A DNA stretch of 64,000 nt, from NCBI GenBank assembly GCA_965249205.1, contig CBDFLL010000005.1:1178001-1242000 (forward strand), given 5' to 3'. The position numbers were made by a program, and so were the translations under genes. The notes below the pieces were generated by a model that saw only the letters and a list, made by a program, of their open reading frames with translations, was not told where the DNA came from and made no database searches. Shown one piece after another: positions 59,625 through 64,000 of this stretch. The first letter of the stretch is position 1; every line of letters starts with the position of its first letter. The DNA comes from JAQBVV01 sp965249205 (GTDB taxonomy: Bacteria > Acidobacteriota > Vicinamibacteria > Vicinamibacterales > UBA2999).

Positions 59625-60420
59625 CATCGGACCGGTCACGATTTACTCGTACGGCGTCATGCTTGCCATGTCCTATCTGCTAGGTTTGTGGCTCGCGATG
59701 CGCCGGGCACGACAGTGGGGCCTCGATCCGAGCCGCGTCCTCGACCTCGGCATTTACATCATCATCGCCGCCCTGATCGGCGCAAAGCTTCTGCTGTTCA
59801 TTGTCGATTTTGATCAGTTCAGTGGGTCCATGTCCGACATGATGTCCCTCGCTCGGTCAGGTGGCGTGTTCTACGGCGGACTGATTCTCGCGGTTGCCGT
59901 GGCGTTCTGGTACATCGGTCGCCACCGCCTGCCCTTCTGGACAACGTGCGACATCTTCGCGCCCGGGATCGCGCTAGGCCACGTGACAGGACGCCTTGGT
60001 TGCCTGGCCGCAGGCTGCTGCTACGGCAGCCCGACCGACGTACCTTGGGCGATCACATTCACGAACCCGCTGGCCGCCGCCAACGTCGGTACACCCATTG
60101 GCATCGCGTTGCATCCAACCCAGATCTACGAAGCGAGCGCCGAGCTGCTGATCCTCGGACTCCTGCTTGGCACCGAGCGCCGAGGCCGACCGTTCGCCGG
60201 ACGTACATTCTGGGCGTACATGTTCTTGTACGCAGTCTCGCGCTTCATCGTCGAGATCTATCGCGGCGATCCGCGCGGCATGCTCTTCGGCTTTTCCACA
60301 TCGCAATTCATCTCGCTCGTGCTCGCACCGCTGAGCCTCGTCATGCTGGTCTGGCTGTCCAAGACGGAGCCGGCGGCCCCTCCTCAGGCAACGAAGCGAC
60401 GCCGCGCGCGGGCCGCGTGA
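59605..60420 (+). CDS. lgt: Prolipoprotein diacylglyceryl transferase
   Basis: A 271-residue integral membrane enzyme starting with GTG. GVMLAMSYLLGLWLAMRRAR, GGVFYGGLILAVAVAFWYIG, the signature GHVTGRLGCLAAGCCYGSPT, HPTQIYEASAEL and SRFIVEIYRGDPRG carry the essential Arg and His residues of Lgt. It adds diacylglycerol to lipobox cysteines, acting just before LspA, whose gene overlaps it. Confidence 0.95.
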   Translation: MYPELFSIGPVTIYSYGVMLAMSYLLGLWLAMRRARQWGLDPSRVLDLGIYIIIAALIGAKLLLFIVDFDQFSGSMSDMMSLARSGGVFYGGLILAVAVAFWYIGRHRLPFWTTCDIFAPGIALGHVTGRLGCLAAGCCYGSPTDVPWAITFTNPLAAANVGTPIGIALHPTQIYEASAELLILGLLLGTERRGRPFAGRTFWAYMFLYAVSRFIVEIYRGDPRGMLFGFSTSQFISLVLAPLSLVMLVWLSKTEPAAPPQATKRRRARAA

Positions 60421-60423
60421 ACC

Positions 60424-61371
60424 GTGGAACCGCTCGCGTTCACCGTCCCGCCTGACTTTGGCGGAGAGCGCCTCGACCGGTTTCTTGTCTCGGTGCTCGA
60501 AGGTCATTCCCGCTCACAAATTCAGAAGCTCATCGGAGACGGGTATGTGACGATCGAACGCCGAGAAGCGCGCGCTAACCTGGCGATGCGAGATGGTGAG
60601 CGCGTAACGGTCGTCCTGCCTGAGGTCCTGCCGGCTCGCGCCGACGCCGAAGCCCTGCCCCTCGACATCCTGTATCAGGACGAGGATCTGGCGGTGCTCA
60701 ACAAGCCGGCGGGAATGGTCGTGCATCCTGGGGCGGGCCACTCGTCAGGTACGCTGGTCAATGCGCTGCTCCATCATGTGCGGGATCTGAGCGGCATCGG
60801 CGGCGAGATGAGGCCGGGCATCGTTCACCGACTGGACCGAGGCACGTCGGGCGTCATGGTGGTTGCCAAGAATGATGCCGCACACCAGGAGCTCGCCCGC
60901 CAGTTTCAGGACCGTGAGGTCGAAAAGGAATACATCGCCCTCGTGTGGGGGGTTGTTCAGGCGGGCCGCAGAATCGACGCAGCCATTGGGCGAGACCCCG
61001 TGAATCGACAGAAGATGTCGGCCCGTGCGCGCCGCGCCCGGGTCGCGGTGACCCGCATTATGCGAGCCCACCATCTGCGTGGCGTCACCCTGTGTCAGGT
61101 GGCCATACACACGGGTCGCACCCACCAGATCCGCGTGCACTTGAATGCGATCGGCCACCCCATCGTGGGCGATTCCCTGTACGGGGGCGTACGCCGTCGC
61201 GTCGCTGGGGATCTCCGGGCCGTCCTGGGTCTGGATCGACCGTTCCTGCACGCGGCGCGCCTGATGTTTCTCCACCCTGGGGACAGGCGACGCATGGAGT
61301 TCACGACCCCTTTGCCGAGCGATCTGCAGCGCGTGCTCGATGCATTGCCAGCATGGAGCGACGATGACTAG
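60424..61371 (+). CDS. rluD: 23S rRNA pseudouridine synthase, RluD family
   Basis: A 315-residue protein. An N-terminal S4 domain (ERLDRFLVSVLEGHSRSQIQ) precedes the pseudouridine synthase domain with NKPAGMVVHPG, the catalytic Asp in VHRLDRGTSGVMVVAKND, and the closing GRTHQIRVHLNAIGHPIVGD. GTG start four bases after the lgt stop. Modifies U1911/1915/1917-type positions in helix 69 if orthologous to RluD. Confidence 0.93.
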   Translation: MEPLAFTVPPDFGGERLDRFLVSVLEGHSRSQIQKLIGDGYVTIERREARANLAMRDGERVTVVLPEVLPARADAEALPLDILYQDEDLAVLNKPAGMVVHPGAGHSSGTLVNALLHHVRDLSGIGGEMRPGIVHRLDRGTSGVMVVAKNDAAHQELARQFQDREVEKEYIALVWGVVQAGRRIDAAIGRDPVNRQKMSARARRARVAVTRIMRAHHLRGVTLCQVAIHTGRTHQIRVHLNAIGHPIVGDSLYGGVRRRVAGDLRAVLGLDRPFLHAARLMFLHPGDRRRMEFTTPLPSDLQRVLDALPAWSDDD

Positions 61372-61900
61372 GCGGATCGTGCCGCATCGTAGCCGCACGG
61401 TGTTTGAGGGACGAATCTTTACCATTCGCGTAGAGTCGATCACCCTTCCCCGCGGAGATGCACTCGATGCGGAGATCCTCCGCCACCCGGGCTCGGTGGT
61501 CCTGATCCCCGTCACCGACCACGGGGACATCGTGCTTGTGCGCCAGTATCGCCATGCGATCGGCCGCTCGGTCTGGGAACTGCCGGCGGGAAGCCTCAAG
61601 CCTGGGGAGGAGCCACGAGCCGCCGCCGTTCGGGAGTGCCATGAAGAGATTGGGCTGATTCCATCCTCCATCGAGCATCTGGGTGGGTTCTTCCCGACGC
61701 CAGGCTACAGCGACGAGAAGATGACGTTCTATCGCGCGATGGGCCTGCGCCAGCCGACGGATGCCGATCCACGCGCGGTCCAGGACGAGGATGAGGACAT
61801 CGAGTCCAGAGCGTTTCCTGTCGACACGATCCGACAGATGATCGCGGCAGGAGCAATAGTCGATCTGAAGACGGTGGCGGCGCTGAGGCTGATCGCCTGA
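61364..61900 (+). CDS. NUDIX hydrolase, ADP-ribose pyrophosphatase-like
   Basis: A 178-residue protein with a complete Nudix box, GSLKPGEEPRAAAVRECHEE, followed by IGL. VLVRQYRHAIGRSVWELPAG precedes it, as in ADP-ribose pyrophosphatases (NudF type). It starts at ATG 61364, eight bases inside rluD, so it is cotranscribed. A hairpin follows the stop. Confidence 0.9.
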   Translation: MTRRIVPHRSRTVFEGRIFTIRVESITLPRGDALDAEILRHPGSVVLIPVTDHGDIVLVRQYRHAIGRSVWELPAGSLKPGEEPRAAAVRECHEEIGLIPSSIEHLGGFFPTPGYSDEKMTFYRAMGLRQPTDADPRAVQDEDEDIESRAFPVDTIRQMIAAGAIVDLKTVAALRLIA

Positions 61901-61926
61901 AAAAAGGGCGGCCTCTAAGGCCGCCC
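61901..61926. terminator. Bidirectional-type terminator between nudix and DksA-like genes
   Basis: GGGCGGCC TCTAA GGCCGCCC forms a strong stem-loop right after the nudix stop. On the plus strand it is preceded by AAAAAA, which on the minus strand becomes a T-run after the hairpin, giving a Rho-independent terminator for the convergent DksA-like gene. It probably also stops the plus-strand operon. Confidence 0.8.
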
Positions 61927-61975
61927 CCAAGTACTACCGCGTTGTCAGACGGGCAACTCTGCCCGGGCAACCCGT

Positions 61976-62419
61976 TTAGTTCGACATATCGAAGAAGAGC
62001 GCGGAGGAACCGCGCTTCTGAGACAGCACTCGTGCACGCTGCTCAGCGCTCTCCCGGGCCTCTTCACAGTCCTTGCAGCGCACAGCAAACGGCAGGGCGC
62101 GGAGCCGCGGCTCGGCGATCTCATCACCGCACTCGAAACAATCGCCGTACGTATTTCCTTCGAGCCGCCCAAGCGCCTCGTTGATCTTGTTGAGCGTCTC
62201 GGACTTCATCTGAATCAGCGAAAGCTCGATGTCCTCCTGGATATCAACCTCGGAGCTCTCGCCATCGTCGAGAACGTCACGGTCCCCCTCGGCCCGAACG
62301 TCGCGCATTCGACCCTGAAGGTCGCTCATCAACTCTCGGCGGCGGTCCTCAAGCATCTTTTTGAGTTCGTTATACCGACGCGTTCTCGCCGGTGCCTTCT
62401 TTCGTTTTGTCGTTGCCAT
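61976..62419 (-). CDS. DksA/TraR-family zinc-finger RNA polymerase regulator
   Basis: A 147-residue protein. A long coiled-coil (YNELKKMLEDRRRELMSDLQ, ESSEVDIQEDIELSLIQMKS) is followed by the zinc finger CFECGDEIAEPRLRALPFAV plus RCKDC. The acidic pair near the coiled-coil tip is DVLDDGESSE. Binds the secondary channel of RNA polymerase and modulates stringent response. ATG 62419 has AAAGGAG upstream; the frame to 62506 is not needed. Confidence 0.9.
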   Translation of the reverse strand: MATTKRKKAPARTRRYNELKKMLEDRRRELMSDLQGRMRDVRAEGDRDVLDDGESSEVDIQEDIELSLIQMKSETLNKINEALGRLEGNTYGDCFECGDEIAEPRLRALPFAVRCKDCEEARESAEQRARVLSQKRGSSALFFDMSN

Positions 62420-63036
62420 GATTTCTGCCGCTCCTTTCAGACCAACTTCAACCGAAGTGGCCGCTCTGCTTGTGCCACATGCAATTACAGTGCCCGTTGT
62501 GAACACAGCGTGACGACCTCGGTCCGCATACCACCACCGACAGACGCCGACTTCTCATGACAGCGCGATTGCAACTAGTAACTCTATGTATTGCAGTTAC
62601 TTGCAATGTCTTACCCGATCGCTCGACCATCCCTGCTGACCAACTCGCTCAGTTAGACGTCAGCGCCGGCAATCGAGTTCTTACACCGCTGTCCTTTCGA
62701 GAGGACTGTAAGATTGACTCGATGTGGCGACGCGACCCCCATTGCTAGTGTCGAAATCTGAAATCCAATACCGATTTTGCAACACCACAAAACTCCCTGA
62801 ACATTCACGTGAAGCGCGTATCTACCTATTTAGTAGCAACTTATGGGGACGCCAGTCCGCCCTTGCTCTCCTCACCCACGCGGCATTCATCCGCACCCGA
62901 TCGGCCTTGTCGTGAGAATCCTGCCAATTCCACGAAAATGTCTATATTTCATCGTTTTGTCTAATTCTAGGCATGCGGTACAGATTCTGCGAAAGGACCC
63001 CCTTGCCGGCACCCGCGCTGTATGGAAAGCTGAGGA
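62420..63036. other. Long AT-richer intergenic region without supported genes
   Basis: These 617 bases have lower GC than the surroundings. The small open frames (62557-62748, 62724-62915) lack recognisable domains or ribosome sites and were left out. Between 62477 and 62610 there are repeated GCAATTAC/GCAACTAG/GCAGTTAC/TTGCAATG-like words. The DksA-like promoter lies near the left end and that of the zinc-ribbon gene near the right, where TCTATATTTCATCG and TTGTCTAATTCTAG look promoter-like. Confidence 0.4.
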
Positions 63037-63678
63037 ATGCTCTGCCCAACATGCGGCCAACGAAAGGCCCGCCGCGCATGCCCAGCGCTCGCCAAGGCCA
63101 TCTGCACGGTCTGCTGCGGAACGAAACGGATGACCGAAATCCAGTGCCCGCCCGATTGCCGCTACCTCTCTTCGGCGCGTGAGCATCCCGCGGCGGTCGT
63201 GCAGCGGCAGCGGGAGCGCGACGTCTCGCTCGTGCTGCCTACGATTCGCCACCTCACCGAGCGGCAGTATCAACTTTTCTTTCTCCTGCACTCCGTGATC
63301 GCACGGCACACACCTCAGGAACTGACACGTCTGATCGACAGCGACATCGCCGAGGCGGCCGGAGCCTTGGCGGCAACGTTCGAAACCGCTGGTCGCGGGG
63401 TCATCTATGAGCACGCCCCCCAAGGGCCGCCCGCGCGGGCGCTGGCGTCGGAGATCAAGACGGCGCTGTCGCGCATGCGGGAGCAGGGAGCAACGGTCTA
63501 CGATGGCGAGACCGCGATCGTGCTGAGGGCCATCGAGCGGGGGGCGACCGAAATCCGGCCACCCGAAGGGGGTGACACCGCGTATGCGGACCTGATCCTT
63601 AGGCTTCTGCAGATTGGCCCGGCATCACCGTCGCCGAGCGAACCCGCACATGACGCTGGTGGGCTGATCATGCCCTGA
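63037..63678 (+). CDS. Zinc-ribbon protein of unknown function
   Basis: A 213-residue protein. The first 45 residues carry eight Cys: CPTCG, CPAL, CTVCC and CPPDCRYL, enough for two zinc sites, similar to SEC-C-type knuckles. The rest is helical (LPTIRHLTERQYQLFFLLHS, AEAAGALAATFETAGRGVIY), ending with a Pro/Ser-rich tail. It is 57 bases upstream of rpmB on the same strand. Function not known; a nucleic-acid or ribosome-associated role is a guess from context. Confidence 0.7.
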   Translation: MLCPTCGQRKARRACPALAKAICTVCCGTKRMTEIQCPPDCRYLSSAREHPAAVVQRQRERDVSLVLPTIRHLTERQYQLFFLLHSVIARHTPQELTRLIDSDIAEAAGALAATFETAGRGVIYEHAPQGPPARALASEIKTALSRMREQGATVYDGETAIVLRAIERGATEIRPPEGGDTAYADLILRLLQIGPASPSPSEPAHDAGGLIMP

Positions 63679-63735
63679 ACCTGCTATGCTAGAGAGCTGG
63701 CCAACACGATATTCATGGACGAAAGGCTAGGCGAT

Positions 63736-63927
63736 ATGGCAAAGCGGTGCGAAATCTGCGGTAAGGGTCCAGTGGCCGGCCGGACGGTATCTCACGCCCA
63801 CAACGTGGGGCTTCGTCGGTTCGAGCCGAATCTGCAGTCGGTACGCGCACTCGTCAACGGCGCTACCAAGAGAATGCGCGTGTGCACCCGATGCATTCGC
63901 GATGGCAAGGTCACAAAGGCCGCTTAA
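63736..63927 (+). CDS. rpmB: 50S ribosomal protein L28
   Basis: A 63-residue L28. MAKRCEICGKGPVAGRTVSH (zinc-binding CxxC), NVGLRRFEPNLQSVRAL and MRVCTRCIRDGKV (second CxxC) show the C+ zinc-binding type. The start at 63736 has GGAAAGG-like sequence upstream (GACGAAAGGCTAGGCGAT). Confidence 0.95.
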   Translation: MAKRCEICGKGPVAGRTVSHAHNVGLRRFEPNLQSVRALVNGATKRMRVCTRCIRDGKVTKAA

Positions 63928-63928
63928 C

Positions 63929-64000
63929 GTGCTGGAGGCCATAGCCGCCCCTGGGGCACCCAAGGCCATCGGCCCCTATTCGCCGGCTCTTCGAGCTGGC
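63929..64000 (+). CDS. ridA: RidA-family enamine/imine deaminase, 5' end only
   Basis: Twenty-four codons are visible from a GTG one base after the rpmB stop. The start VLEAIAAPGAPKAIGPYSPA is typical of RidA/YjgF proteins (APxAIGPYSxA), which hydrolyse reactive 2-aminoacrylate. The rest lies beyond the window. Confidence 0.8.
   Translation, partial: MLEAIAAPGAPKAIGPYSPALRAG

Noticed and set aside
1..64000. CRISPR arrays, rRNA genes, prophage and integron signatures
   Set aside because: No regularly spaced repeats, rRNA sequence, phage structural genes or tyrosine integrase with attC sites were seen.

Overview
This is a GC-rich bacterial chromosome segment. The housekeeping genes (ileS-lspA-lgt-rluD, prfA-prmC, thiD, moaE-moaD, class I fumarase, rpmB) place it on a chromosome rather than a plasmid. 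High GC, paired M16 peptidases, an aerobic benzoyl-CoA (box) cluster and a zinc-ribbon L28 would fit an uncultured soil Acidobacteriota (Vicinamibacteria-like) or a similar lineage. That is inference from gene content; no marker was compared with a database.

Layout. (1) 1-3.1 kb: a single-chain restriction-modification gene, minus strand and open at the left edge, overlapped by an IS1595-type transposase gene. (2) 3.4-9.7 kb: a plus-strand operon with four cupin proteins interleaved with three binding lipoproteins, and no ABC permease or ATPase. (3) 9.7-16 kb: a cytosolic NMT1/Pht5-like protein, a Rieske ferredoxin, a zinc alcohol dehydrogenase, LigJ- and LigK-like enzymes, a PanB homologue and an alpha/beta hydrolase with a cysteine nucleophile. 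(4) 16-22.5 kb: a mobile-element pile-up (IS91-like element with a frameshifted transposase, a complete ISNCY element nested in it, and an IS110 element) lying between two copies of a duplicated catabolic segment. (5) 22.5-25.3 kb: the intact copy, with a phthalate 4,5-dioxygenase-like oxygenase and a 4,5-dihydroxyphthalate decarboxylase-like protein. (6) 25.5-29.4 kb: a secreted protein, an MFS transporter, an IS5 insertion in a small secreted-protein gene, and tRNA-Ala(GGC). (7) 29.5-40.3 kb: benzoate-CoA ligase, BoxC, BoxB, three crotonases, 3-hydroxyacyl-CoA dehydrogenase, thiolase and a MaoC hydratase; BoxA and the semialdehyde dehydrogenase are missing. (8) 40.5-64 kb: mostly housekeeping, with a Fur-rubrerythrin fusion, a degenerate ABC ATPase, a PHP phosphoesterase, and a second IS5 copy inserted exactly at the ileS stop codon.

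How the genes may work together. Regions 2-5 look like uptake and degradation of an aromatic carboxylate. A Rieske oxygenase with a nearby ferredoxin, followed by a dihydroxyphthalate-type decarboxylase, would give a catechol- or gallate-like intermediate. LigJ and LigK would finish the 4-oxalomesaconate branch to pyruvate and oxaloacetate. No LigAB-type ring-cleavage dioxygenase is present, so one of the cupins is a candidate for that step. Region 7 activates benzoate to benzoyl-CoA, epoxidises and opens the ring (BoxB, BoxC) and beta-oxidises the product. Neither cluster contains a recognisable regulator, but two divergent promoters in the box region share a sequence motif.
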